This document shows positions 49,273-60,383 of a stretch of DNA of 64,000 bases, in pieces. This DNA is from Anthopleura xanthogrammica. Its lineage: Eukaryota > Cnidaria > Anthozoa > Actiniaria > Actiniidae. The stretch lies in NCBI GenBank assembly GCA_964019055.1, contig OZ025210.1, positions 9,828,992 through 9,892,991 of the forward strand, read 5' to 3'. A model generated the notes under the pieces. The model saw only the letters and a program-made list of their open reading frames with translations. It was not told where the DNA came from and did no database searches. Every line of letters begins with the position of its first letter. Within the stretch, counting starts at the first letter, position 1. The position numbers and the translations under genes were made by a program.

Positions 49273-51340
49273 CTATTTGCCATTTACAATACTAATTAAA
49301 TACGAATTTATAATGGAATGCATTTGTTGTATTATAGCAGCCAAACTACTAAACATTCCACGAATGTTAATTAATAAGACATTGATAATAAATATACACA
49401 TAAATATTGCTATGACTTTAGCGTTAAAAGTTCGTTGGCACATCTCTCCTAAAAATTGCTCAAATATACTCGGTCTTCTTTCGCAATCTACCTGAATCAT
49501 GCAGGTAATGATTAAACTACCATCAGCATCGCAGTGAGAGAGCACCTCCTTTGCACACATAAAATCTGGCCATTCTAAAGTTGTGTCCCAAGAGCCAGAG
49601 TTCGAATGCAATACACGGCATTTCTCTTCAGAAAGATCTGGATTATCAATTCCGATAGACCGCATAACCGATAGACTTAAGCTTGGCACTCTCAATCTGG
49701 ATATATTCAGAAAAGATAATTTCAAGACAAAGAATGTTTATGGTAAAATTACTTATTTAACGTTTGTAGTTCCTTCAGCTGGAGTTATCCAGAGCACCGA
49801 GAGTGTCATAGATACATAACGTCTTACCTGCACGATACGGATATATCCGTATTGTCTACTAGTAGTGTATCGTCAGGAGGATTGGAACCACATTCCTCGT
49901 CCAGGCAAAGTTGCACTGATACTTCATTCCCCAGGTATAATCGCAAGTACCAGCTGTAGCCACACAACCAGAAGGTAGGACTTCTGATGGAAGAGTGCCG
50001 TGGTAAGTTGCGGTAGTTTTCTATTTTCCATCTATGCGTTCTTGAAAGTTCATCGTTTTTCTAAGAAAAGAAGCATAATGTTAACATGACTAAAATACTT
50101 GAGAAAAGGTTAATCCATTTAAAAAAATGGTTTTTAATTTTGTCCATTCATTAGATACATGGGCATGTATATTGAAGCGGTATAGAGAACAACTCTCCTA
50201 CCTTAACCCTTGCAAATTCCTCCTTTAGAAGTCGATTGTTTTCAGGTAGTGACAAAATATTTTCTTTCAGTGCAAAACATTGTTCTGTAAGAGTCGTACA
50301 TTTCAATGTGAGTGTCGAACATTCTTCGGCATGTGCCGAACATTCTTCGGCGAGTGTCGTGTTTTGTTCGGTAAGTGACGAATTCTGTTTAGTAAGCGAT
50401 GAACATTGTTTGGCCAGTAACATCATGTGTGCAGCCACGTTGTCTTGTACATGTTTATCAACATGTTGTCGTTCAACTTGGACTAAACATCCCTGGTCCT
50501 TGAATGGACAACCCAGTATTGCCTTGGCACAGTCATTTTCCATATGTTCGTCTAAGATATTCCTGACAACAAACAAATGTATATGTTACACTGTTGGGTC
50601 ATTCGGTCTCTCTGCAGGAAAAGAAAATTTTCCCTTACAAGACATTATTTTCCCGTAATTGGGTCGTTCACACCTTTGGTCTTTGGCAATAGCGGCTGAA
50701 TTGGTGCCGAATGTCAGATCTTTTTGAAAAACTTAGCAGAGAAACTCTCAAGAAAGAATAGAGATTCGTATGCTGCAGTGATGACGTGGCTGAGGACTCG
50801 CTTATCTTTTGATATCTTAATATCAGTACACACAAGTATAAGATGAACCCGTCTGCCTTTCCACAGGTACGATGACATTTTAGATGATTTTCATTTGAAC
50901 ATGATTTTACTGAATTAGAATTTTTCTTACACATCTTATATCATTTCTGTCTTTTATCGTTTTCTATATTTTATATCTATATTTTACACTTATGTTCAGT
51001 GTAAGGCTGTTAATAAAGTTGTTATATATTTTTTGTAAGTTTTGTATTTTTTCGTAAATAATTAGTAAAAATAAATAGTCTTTTAAATCAAAAGTATCGA
51101 AAGCTAAAATATCGAGTATTCCATACCTTTTTATCTTGTTCATTTGTCCGGTTTCTGAACTCATACAGCTGTTGGGACATGGGACCATCTCTTCAGGACA
51201 GTCGTGGGCTTTGTGTACCGGTAGCTTATGTCGGACCAGAACTTGTCCACATTTCTCACATTCCACCGTCTGCATCGTTGTGTTGCGGTTCACAATAGAC
51301 CGGTTATAGGGCACTGTTGTTACTGTTGCAATGTGTTTGG
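49273..51340 (-). CDS. TRAF-like gene D: partial zf-TRAF, coiled coil, MATH, hydrophobic tail
   Basis: Exon ~51340-51127 keeps only the second TRAF finger region (VECEKCGQVLVRHKLPVHKA); about 15 residues holding a finger are deleted (VNRNTTMQ joins TVECEKC) and the first finger Cys are lost. Exon 50562-50202 is the CPFKDQGC finger and coiled coil (TTLAEECSAHAEECSTL), and exon 50060-49828 the first MATH half. The last exon, ending at 49273, carries the second MATH half (LSFLNISRLRV, ITCMIQVDCERR) and a hydrophobic helix (VIAIFMCIFIINVLLINI). The acceptor before the last exon is not recognisable (no AG in register). No RING exon up to 52000. Most likely a decaying paralogue of the membrane-tailed type. 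Confidence 0.55.
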
Positions 51341-52034
51341 CAATTTACTGTAGTCACATTTATATCAACCTTAAGAGATAAAGAGAAATATAATCATTCT
51401 GTATTTCTTGTTTTCTCATTGCTAAGTATCACCCATCAATCCATATATCCACCCACCCACCAAACCATCGATCTGTCTGTCCGTCCGTATGCTTTTCTAT
51501 TCACCCACCAATCCCATTTCCATCCAAACATCACTCCAGAGGTTCAAAAAGAAAATTCTACACATCTTTATTTCTGTATCGATAATAATATTTGAATTTT
51601 AATCAACACTCAGGGTATCATAATAACTGAGGTGTTCCTGTTGCTTTGTGATCACATCTACCAATTGTGAGTTGTTGTAGGCTGTTTTTAAGAAGAAGAA
51701 AGATGGGTTGACCGTTTTTGTTTCGGAGATATTTCAATATCTTAAAAGTCGTAAAGTTTGAAAATTTGGCCCCATTTTGAATAACGCGCGGAGACTGGGC
51801 ACTACTATGTATCAAGTTGGGTAAAAAATATTTTTCGTACAATACTGCTACTTTATTTGAGAAGAAAATTCCAGATAAAGCTGTACGTCAAAAATTAGTA
51901 GTATACATTAAAAAAAATTGAAGTATGATTGATTTTTATTATGTAGTTAAAATAGACCAGGCGTTCCTCGCTCATTTGAGAAGCTCGCGCGCGCTCAGAA
52001 AGGATGCGCATAAAAAATGCCCGCAAACGTCCTT

Positions 52035-53712
52035 AAGGTGGCTGCCTACTATAGAAAAATGATGCTACTACGCACGCTACTACGCCATGGCAATGATAAC
52101 ATGAAACAGGCGCCAATTTTACGCCATGATGTGCGCGCCGACAAAAACTGCTGAATAACCTTCAAACTTTTTTTGAGGAACCGTACACGTTTTTGAACTT
52201 CAACAAGGCAAAACCCTCAAATTTTGCACGAAACTATAATTGTTCTTCGAATTTCAAAAAGAGTACATGAGAAAGAAAGTTTTGACAAAGATTGAAAAAA
52301 TTGACAAGGGTTTTACTCATAGAATCAAATGCGCCGGCCCCAGGCGTACTCGTGGATACTCAAGCAGTGCACTGTTCAGAGATTGTGTTCCCTGTGCGCT
52401 CTCTGTGCGTGTTGATAAGACGAGACATGTCAATCTAACTGGTAAGATGGGCTATCGACTTTATATTTTCCTTCCAACTTCTACTTTGTTTAGTTGTTTT
52501 TTATTCTTTTTATTTCTGAAACGAAATCTGTAATAAATTGATTGTTTGAGTTCATTGGGCTTCATTAGATTACCATTTACTTGAGTTTTGCTCATAGTTT
52601 TTTTATGCTCTTTTCCATAGTCTTCCCACAATCCCTTATGATCCAAGAAAATAAACGCGGAAGCAAAAAGTGGGTGGCTAAGCCCCCCCCCCCCCAAATC
52701 TCGAGTGGGGTGCTTTAGCCCCCCCCCCCCCCCCCCCAGCCCACTAGTTCACTGCCTATGCCTTTAAAAAGCGAAGTCAAGCTTTTGGTTTTTATGTTCC
52801 TCAGTGAAGAGTTCATTTTGCTAGGAATCTTTTGAATTACTAGTCTTCAAAAGTGAATACACCTGTGGTACATGATAAAAAGTTATCGATGTTTATAACT
52901 AATCAGTAATATAAGCCAAGTTGAACTTGTTTACGATTTCGGCTTTCTTACTTCAAATAAACATTTGACTCATTGAAAGTTTAGTTTAGACGCTTATTTT
53001 ATTATTTTACTTTAACCTGCATCTTTCCTTCATTCTTTTGATATAAGTAGAGCTATGTCCTTGTGTGCGCATGCTCAGTGCTAGATATCATCCCACATCA
53101 AACACTAGCTATTCAATTTTCTAATATAAATAACTTGGAAGGTCTTGAACACTAAAGGTTCGAGGAGCTTTCGAGAATAAAATTACCTTCGTGTAACGTT
53201 CGTAGACAAATGACGTAATACAATGGATAAACGTTTAAATATCGATCTGCTATCAACTTACTTTGTGAGCGAGTGAGTGACAAATTTGCATATTCAGACT
53301 CCTCACAATAACTCGTTTTAACGCTTCGCGTGTACATTTTTGGCACTCGTTTTAGACAAAAATCGTCAAGGACAAAAGGAATAAAAAACTAATTTTGATT
53401 ATATTTGTCAATATTTTCCAAATCTTTTGGCTTATATTTATAAAACGATGTATAATTTAGGTTTCCTGAAAATATAACGTCAAAAGCTTGATAACTGGTG
53501 AAGTTATGAATTTTTTCGTAGATAGTTGGTTTTCGCTTCTTTTTCTTCAAAAAGTCTTTTATACACTTGTGCTTATTCGTGAATATCTCGAAAACGATTG
53601 CGGGACACCCCTTTTTTCATTCAAGATTTAAAATCAGCATTGAATTTGAGCCTAAAAAATTGTGATTCAAAAACTTTTTCGTGGATTTTTTTCTATTGTA
53701 GGCAGCCACCTT
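52035..53712. mobile_element. 1.7-kb TIR-bounded element, no recognised gene
   Basis: Termini AAGGTGGCTGCCTACTATAG and, inverted at 53687-53712, ctattgtaggcagccacctt. The inside has two poly-C tracts (52682-52695 and 52720-52737) and a 97-codon frame (52240-52533) without a known domain. Non-autonomous DNA transposon or foldback element; no clear target duplication. Confidence 0.65.
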
Positions 53713-53719
53713 TTATAAA

Positions 53720-54026
53720 AAAATTAAAACTTTAAAGCAACCATATCAGAAGCATTTCAATTCATAAAAGTCTTACCTTATGCATTTCGGCAGTATTTTG
53801 CAAAGTCGGGATGGCCTATGAAAATGTTTCTTCTTTGTGTTCTTTGATGAGAAAGCGAGAGAAAGTGTTTCGGTTGTTTTCTCTATAAATTTCATTCCAT
53901 GCAAAAACCCGAAATGTATCGCAGATATCAGCCGCTGACCGGAAATAAAGTTTTTAACAAAATACATATATACGTATTGCAACGTGAACAATTGATTTCA
54001 AACTATCTAGGAAAATAATATCATAC

Positions 54027-54105
<79 letters not shown>

Positions 54106-54265
54106 TATATATTAGTAACAAGTTTCAATTTTAAGTATTAGTATTACCGGTAGGGTTAAGTGTTAGTTTTTCAGTATTCAGTATTAAGTACCATGTTTCT
54201 AATATTTTGTAAGAGCATTGAGATTTTTATTATTATTATTATATATAGATTCAATAAATAGTGGT

Positions 54266-54302
<37 letters not shown>

Positions 54303-55060
54303 CTTTATTCCTCAAAATAAATAACTGAACTGCATAATACAAATAAAGCTTATCCTGAAAATCTACCACAGGCAGCCCGTAGTTGCAATATATCATGAAT
54401 ATGCTCGTTCTTGAGACAAAGTTTCAAAATATTGAACTCAAGACATTTAGAAGAGGAGAAGCAAATGAAAATGAAAAGCAAGCATTTCCGGTCTGATTTA
54501 ATTCCAATCTGTCGAATTTGATTGATTCAGACGTCGAAGTTTTCATGTATTTAATTCTGGAATTAAATTCGGCACATGTGAAATTACTAGGCTGGGCCTT
54601 AGGCATGTAAACTTCGACTTCTAAATCAATTAAATCGGCCAGTCGAATATTCGACAGTTGATTTAAACGTCGTATTTCGCATGTGCTAAATTTAATGCAT
54701 AAATTATATTTAAGTATAATAATCTACGTAGTGAATGTGTCAGGCTTTGTCATTGGTCCTTAGAGATACAGTAGAACCCGCTTAATACGGAAACCAAAGT
54801 GACAGGTCAAAGTGGCCGTATTAGCCGGGTGTCCATATTAAGCGGGCTTTCAAAATATACGTCACAAACATGTGTTTTATTGGTACAGTACAATAAATAA
54901 AGAATACAATGTCGGAAAAACACCTTCAAAGAGGAAGAAGCCAATAAATATGCTTGCAGTAAAGCATCGACATCTAAAAAACTCAAAAAAGTGAAACGCC
55001 ATGCTTTTGAAAACTTTGTTAGTGTTACCAAATAGACGTAGAAGAAGCAAATGAAGAATG
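53720..55060. other. Intergenic AT-rich stretch with AAT microsatellites
   Basis: Clean (AAT)n runs at 54026-54105 and ~54268-54300. At 54768-54850, acagtagaacccgcttaata and a partly inverted ccgtattagccgggtgtcc resemble a pogo/Tigger-type terminal sequence. No gene called. Confidence 0.5.
54026..54105. repeat. (AAT)n microsatellite
   Basis: About 26 uninterrupted AAT units. Confidence 0.95.
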
Positions 55061-55095
55061 AATTTTAAAGAAATGACGCACTCTTAAGGTTTTTT

Positions 55096-55134
55096 ACTGA
55101 CATGTTTTGTCAGTACAACTGTCATCTTCAGAGT
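55096..55134 (-). ncRNA. Degenerate hammerhead motif
   Basis: ACT, CTGAAGA plus T, a GACAGT/ACTGAC helix with one mismatch, then CAAAAC where an active core has CGAAAC, minimal helix III AC-AT-GT, GTC triplet, and AGT closing helix I. The change in the GAAA box (G12 to A) should abolish self-cleavage. Confidence 0.45.
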
Positions 55135-55412
55135 TAATGTACAAGGCAAAAGATTGGATATATATGTTGGATGTTATAAATATGCATGAATTAACAACAA
55201 AGGAAAAGAACAATTAATGACAAAAGTGTAAACCGGTATGCTTGTTTAGGGAGGACTTGAGCCACTTAATATGCAGCGCTTCTTTAATCTTTAAACTACA
55301 TTTGGTGCTAGCTTGATCTATTATAGAGAAGCATTCAGTGGAACATGCCTCACGACAAGTCCTTGATTCAGAAAGATGTTTAAAAATATGTGAGCTTTTG
55401 TGAGAGGCTCGA
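55096..55412 (-). pseudogene. Second Penelope-like element fragment (GIY-YIG C-terminus)
   Basis: On the minus strand from 55412, SHKSSHIFKHLSES, CREACSTECFSIIDQ and KIKEALHIKW align with the end of the GIY-YIG region of the first element (DKSSHIFKHLANS, KIKEAIHMKW). The frame ends soon after and is followed by a terminal region with a degenerate hammerhead. The 5' part is cut off at a poly-G tract (55414-55438). Diverged from the first element, so a different copy or lineage. Confidence 0.75.
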
Positions 55413-55449
55413 ATGGGGGGAGGGGGGGGGGGGGGGGGCTCACCATATC

Positions 55450-56770
55450 AGTTACAGCTAATTTTTTCAGCTAAATCTGGGAAAGCTTTCGAGGTGAAAA
55501 ATTTTACACGAAAGCTAAAAAACTTCTGCTAAAGATAACTGGCTCACGAATAATGAAATTGGTCGCCTAATCAAGAATTTATTTCGAGAAACCAAATGTG
55601 AACGCATTATGAACGAGTAACAGAGGGAAAATTAATGTATACAGAAACTTGTCATATTAAAATATTTACTTGGGATGAACTGAAAACATGACATTCTAGA
55701 TTCTGGTTTTCCTTCTCCAACCTTGCGAAAAATCTAAATTAGATGCAAAAACGGAAGTAAAAACATGGTTTTTAAGAGTCATAGTCTGTAAGGATCAAGC
55801 AAATTTAGAAACATCCGGCCAGTCAACCTCACGGATTTTGCGGGTCCTAAATACGAAATCGATAATATTTTGTCAAAAAAAAATTTACGGAAAAAGTTGG
55901 GGGGGGGGGGGAGAGTCAGTTTTAGGGGCCTTAGATGATTAGTTACAATGCTGTTCGAGCACTGTTTTGGTAGCGCTCCAAAAAATATAAACATTTATAT
56001 TTTGTAAAATATTTTGGTATCAAAATGAACCTCTATTCACATACTTTGATCGCACTTAGGAAACGACCTCCATATGTATAGGTAGTATAAACCTTTGTAA
56101 ACAGCTATCGAAAATGAGGTGATTCTAGAAGCCGATATCTCCACTGGTATGTCGATTTAGAAATTGTCTGTGCTACTGAACAAAGTTCGATTATAGCTTA
56201 TTTTATTTCTAAAATTAAAAAAATGGGCAAGTATTAATGCGCCGCTGCACGATGTAGTCAAACATGAGTAATGTGGACGGTATTTTGCTAAACTTTGAAA
56301 AGCCTTACTAATGTAGCCTCCTGCGCAGCCGCTGTGAGGCGCTTCCGGTTCCCGTCATTCCCCCACTAGCGTCTGCTCCAACTGGAACAACATTCCTTTC
56401 TACATTGTTTTCTATTAGCCAATCAAATCGCTAGGTGATATGCAAATTTTCTATTTTGAATAGCCGTTGCTGTTTATATGTGCTAGTGAAGTTGCTAAAA
56501 CCGTGAGATAATAATTGCTAGATAGTCAAATACAACGAAATTAGGGTCTACTAAAGTGTATTAGTCTAATATATATTTCACTGGTTTAGTGATTTAACTC
56601 TAACCGAAGGAATTAGTGATTCAAACTCTGTAATCGAGAGTAGACTTCTCGGAAATACGGTTTGTTAAGTATCAATAAAAGTACTCGTGAAAAGTTCAAA
56701 TATATTGACATTTAGTCCTACATTATATTGTGATGGACCGAGGAATAGTAGAAGAGAGACCGCCCGTAGG
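55450..56770. other. Intergenic stretch
   Basis: Nothing recognised apart from a poly-G tract at 55901-55911 and short A/T runs. Confidence 0.45.
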
Positions 56771-56775
56771 ATTTA

Positions 56776-59419
56776 GGGAAGGTACGTTTATTATCAGGGG
56801 GGGAGGGCTGGAGAATTCAAAGTAATTTTTCCAAAAAAACGTTTGACCCTCCCCAGCGATTCCAAAACTAAACTCATGACCCTCCCCATCCAGTATACTT
56901 AGAATACCCATGGCCCTCCCCCCATGGTCACACTCAGGTTTGATACACATATGAATTTTTCTCTCGGCCGTTTATTAAATTTATTATTAAAAATAGGTCA
57001 CATTTTCTATTAAATAAAAAAAACTGCAAAAATCATTTGAATTTTATATGTCATTGAAGTAGTATTTGATTGAGAACGAATACAACACATATTAAAACTA
57101 TGCCGACAGACGAGACAAGAGCGAGAGCCTTGCCAGTGCATGATTTCCCAGAGGCCGCAGTGTTCGTAACTCCATCAGCTTTCAGGTTCATCCGAAAACG
57201 AACTGAAGTGGTGGGAGATAAGGTAACACTTATCGCTGACACTGATGACAGTGTTGTAGTTGTGGAGCCTAAGGCATACGTACCAACTCATGCATCTAAC
57301 TGGGCATCAAACCGCATGCGTTTGAGATGGGAGAAGCCGGATCTACATGAGGCACAGAACCTTCCTCCACATAAGGACGACCCAAAATTCTCTGAGAAAT
57401 TCCGTGGTATGTGTGCTCGGATCCACGATTCAGTATATTACTATGTTGATTCAACAACAGATGTTGACATGCAGTCAGTCACAGATGTCGAAAACTGTCC
57501 TCACAGGAAGTACGAAAAGCAGCGTTTACATTGGCTCCACCTTCAACTTTCTTTTGCAAAGAAGCAGTGGGAACCCAACGAGACCATAGAGGCCAACGAA
57601 ACATATGCTGGAGAAAATTTAGTTGGAGCTGTCACTTCTCTTTTAGAGAGCATACAGAAAGCCGGTGATGAAATCAAGCATGTCAAAAGCTCAGAGTTTA
57701 AGAGCACCCTAAGGCCCGCCTTAGATCAATGCAAGGAACTTCTACGGCAAATCGCTGACTTAAGACTCCCACCAGTATATCCAAGATTACTAGAACTTAC
57801 AGATGCTGGCCCGGGCGTCGGTGTATCAAGTGCGGAGTGCAGATGGCGATTGCTTGAGAGAGCAAGGATCCACAATAGTGACAAGATACTTCGAATACAC
57901 TGTGCAAGGGAGGATTCCGGTCAAAATGAAGCTGAACGTTTAAATGCATGTATGGGAGATGCCCTGTTTGACGGAGGAAGCCTTAAGTGGCAGGTTTACA
58001 CGCCGCTCCATGGCTTGTCAGAGGAGGAAGTAAGGTCTCTTACTTCCTCAGAAGTTGAGGAACATCGACACAAAAATATGGAAAAAAATGCATGGGCCGT
58101 GTCCGAAGAAGTATATCTTCGAATCGATGATTCCCCAGCACCACAAGGCTTCATATCGGCATTTCTTGTAGATAAGCCAGAAAACCTATTCTTTATCAAC
58201 CAAGATCTTATGCTGCAATACCACCATACTTCAGAAACTAACAAGTCCTCAGTACCTGGCCACGGCTATTTTGCTAAACTTGAATCGTTTGAAAATAACC
58301 ACTGTGAAAAGGGAGAACTCTACATGGAGTACAGAAAAATGGCCTGCAAAGAAAAGGTTGGTGAGCTCTGTGACTTCTGTAAAGAGAATGACTTTGTAAG
58401 CTCTGAAGCCAAACCAACGCCGCGACCATATCCTGACTACAAGAGACTCCCTGAATTCCACTACCTTCCAATATCACAGACTCCAACAAATGGTCGTACA
58501 CCAGATGATTTTCAGCCAAGAGCACAAATCAAAAGAATGTTTGAAAAAGAGCTAAAACCCGGAGATAGTGCGGCAATTGAGAAGTTTTCAAATGACTACA
58601 TTGTTTCCGAAAAGCTAGTAGCCGAATATATTGAGCACTTATCCCAGATTAAAATTCGAAAAGAGAAAAAGAAAGCAGAAACTGACCGTCAAAGAATACA
58701 GCGAAAACAGCAGGAGTACAACGACATTGACTGGGATTATCTTTATAATTCTGACAGTTTAGCAACACTTAGAGTAAGCGAGCTTGATTTGTATTTGCAT
58801 TACCACAAGATGACCTTCAAAGGAGTCAAAAAACAAAAAATTGCTGTGGTAAAAGCCCATATAGGCAGCAAGATCCTTGCTTCCATTGTGCAGGATACGG
58901 AGCTGGATAAGCGAGCCAACACGCCTCCAACATCATCAGACTCGGAGAGTGACATTATCGAACAAAGAATTGGTTCTGATTGTTCTACTTTGAGTGAAGC
59001 AAGTGACTTCTCAGCTGGCAGTTCCTGTCATGAGGTAACAGAGGCCCCACCTGATGCTACCTCCTCACGCTATGGACGCAAAAGAACCAGAGTCATGCGG
59101 GACAACTTTGTCTCGTGGGCTCAAATTGACATGTGACTAATAAACTCGTAGATAGATCGATACATATCAAATACACTAAACATATTGAAATTACAATTTT
59201 TTATCAAGGTTGAGATAATATATTGTTTCATACTTAAAATAAAAGAACAAAAATGTGATCAAAATTAAAATGAGTAACTTAAAAGGATAGCCCTCCCCTA
59301 GAATAGCTTCAAATGAAATGTGTGGCCCTCCCCTTAAGCTTATAAATTTGACTATTGACCCTCCCCTCTGAGGCTCCAGCCCTCCCCCCCCCCCCCCCCG
59401 ATAATAAACGTACCTTCCC
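56776..59419 (+). mobile_element. 2.6-kb DNA transposon with TIRs and 3-bp TTA target duplication
   Basis: Termini GGGAAGGTACGTTTATTATC and its complement, each followed inward by a G/C tract and agggctggag / ctccagccct. TTA flanks both ends (56773-56775 and 59420-59422). Subterminal copies of tgaccctcccc-type motifs occur at both ends (56845-56930; 59285-59380). It carries a single long intronless gene. The TIRs are well preserved and the gene is intact, so it may have been active recently. Superfamily not certain from termini alone. Confidence 0.8.
57100..59136 (+). CDS. Putative DDE-type transposase, 678 aa, with SAP-like domain
   Basis: First ATG at 57100 (MPTDETRARALPVHDF). Candidate catalytic region: Asp235 in LTDAGPGVGVS and, ~42 residues on, Glu277/279 in QNEAERLN. 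This resembles the D-G-G-P-x...N-P-x-E-R layout of poorly characterised invertebrate transposases. A CDFCKEND Cys pair follows, then a basic coiled segment (KIRKEKKKAETDRQR) and a SAP-like DNA-binding motif at ~557-588 (LRVSELDLYLHYHKM, FKGVKKQK). A Ser/Glu-rich tail ends with a basic patch (RYGRKRTRV). The TIRs around it make a transposition role likely; it probably acts in the nucleus on those ends. The first catalytic Asp is not identified, so the family is inferred. Confidence 0.6.
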   Translation: MPTDETRARALPVHDFPEAAVFVTPSAFRFIRKRTEVVGDKVTLIADTDDSVVVVEPKAYVPTHASNWASNRMRLRWEKPDLHEAQNLPPHKDDPKFSEKFRGMCARIHDSVYYYVDSTTDVDMQSVTDVENCPHRKYEKQRLHWLHLQLSFAKKQWEPNETIEANETYAGENLVGAVTSLLESIQKAGDEIKHVKSSEFKSTLRPALDQCKELLRQIADLRLPPVYPRLLELTDAGPGVGVSSAECRWRLLERARIHNSDKILRIHCAREDSGQNEAERLNACMGDALFDGGSLKWQVYTPLHGLSEEEVRSLTSSEVEEHRHKNMEKNAWAVSEEVYLRIDDSPAPQGFISAFLVDKPENLFFINQDLMLQYHHTSETNKSSVPGHGYFAKLESFENNHCEKGELYMEYRKMACKEKVGELCDFCKENDFVSSEAKPTPRPYPDYKRLPEFHYLPISQTPTNGRTPDDFQPRAQIKRMFEKELKPGDSAAIEKFSNDYIVSEKLVAEYIEHLSQIKIRKEKKKAETDRQRIQRKQQEYNDIDWDYLYNSDSLATLRVSELDLYLHYHKMTFKGVKKQKIAVVKAHIGSKILASIVQDTELDKRANTPPTSSDSESDIIEQRIGSDCSTLSEASDFSAGSSCHEVTEAPPDATSSRYGRKRTRVMRDNFVSWAQIDM

Positions 59420-59429
59420 TTATGACACA

Positions 59430-60190
59430 CGAAAAACAGAATATGAAAAAACAAAGCAAATCTAAATAACAAAGCATTGATGTTTAACAAAGAAAGTTTT
59501 TCAAAAGCGTTATGCCCTAATGAGTAACACAAATGTTAACTGAGCCTCCTGAGATTTCTATTCCTTACAGACATCATATTGTAATTTTATTCCTGAAACA
59601 CACGATATTCAAAACCTATAACGTGGCACTAGATTATACTGCAAAATAATTTTTTATTATTATAGTCTTGAATACAAATGCTCAAAAAATGTTTTTGACT
59701 CTTCATGGGTTTAGAAGTCATGTAAAAAACTCGCATTCGTGTTTTATCGTGGATATAAACACTCGGCCTTCGGCCTCGTGTCTATATCTCACGATAAAAC
59801 ACTCAAGCTCGTTTTTTAAATATCACATAAAAAACTTATTCTGATTAACTTCTAATTCGGTATCTAATTTTATTATTTTCAACGTCTAGGCTTTTAGTTT
59901 ACACCATAAATGATCGAGAAAGCTTACCGAAGTTTCTTTAGTTTAGTCGCCTTCTTCTTACACGACAAAGCTGCCTTTCAATTCCTCGTTGTTGTTTTTA
60001 AAATACTTTTAAGAACTTTTCCACGAGATTTACAGGTCGGTCAGCTTTTCCTCCGCTCTACTATTGGGATTTCATCGATTTTTTCTTTGGTTTTGTCGTC
60101 TAAATTATATTTTCATCCATGTTTTGAACTCAAACTTTCTAGTTTAGGTCTCACCGAAGTCGACTTATTACAAGAACAACTGAAGCTGCC
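59430..60190. other. Intergenic stretch
   Basis: Short inverted segment near 59735-59810 (cgtgttttatcgtggatata / tatatctcacgataaaacac) and a 96-codon frame (59910-60200) without recognised domain. No gene called. Confidence 0.45.
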
Positions 60191-60196
60191 TGCAAA

Positions 60197-60383
60197 CTAG
60201 CGACAGCGACTGCACAAATTAGCGACTGTAAGTTAGCGACAAGGAATAACTATTTAGCGACAGCGAATGCACATTCTAGCGATAAGGAATTGCTTTTTAG
60301 CGACAAAGACTGTAAGTTAGCGATAAGGAACAGCTATATCGCGACAGCGATTGTAAATTAGCGACAACGAATTTTATTTAGCG
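60197..60383. repeat. Degenerate cluster of TTAGCGAC motifs
   Basis: The octamer tagcgac(a/t) or close variants (tagcgata, tcgcgaca) occur about a dozen times in 190 bp at irregular 12-20-bp spacing, often followed by agcga or aagga. It could be a decayed short tandem repeat or a binding-site cluster. Confidence 0.75.
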
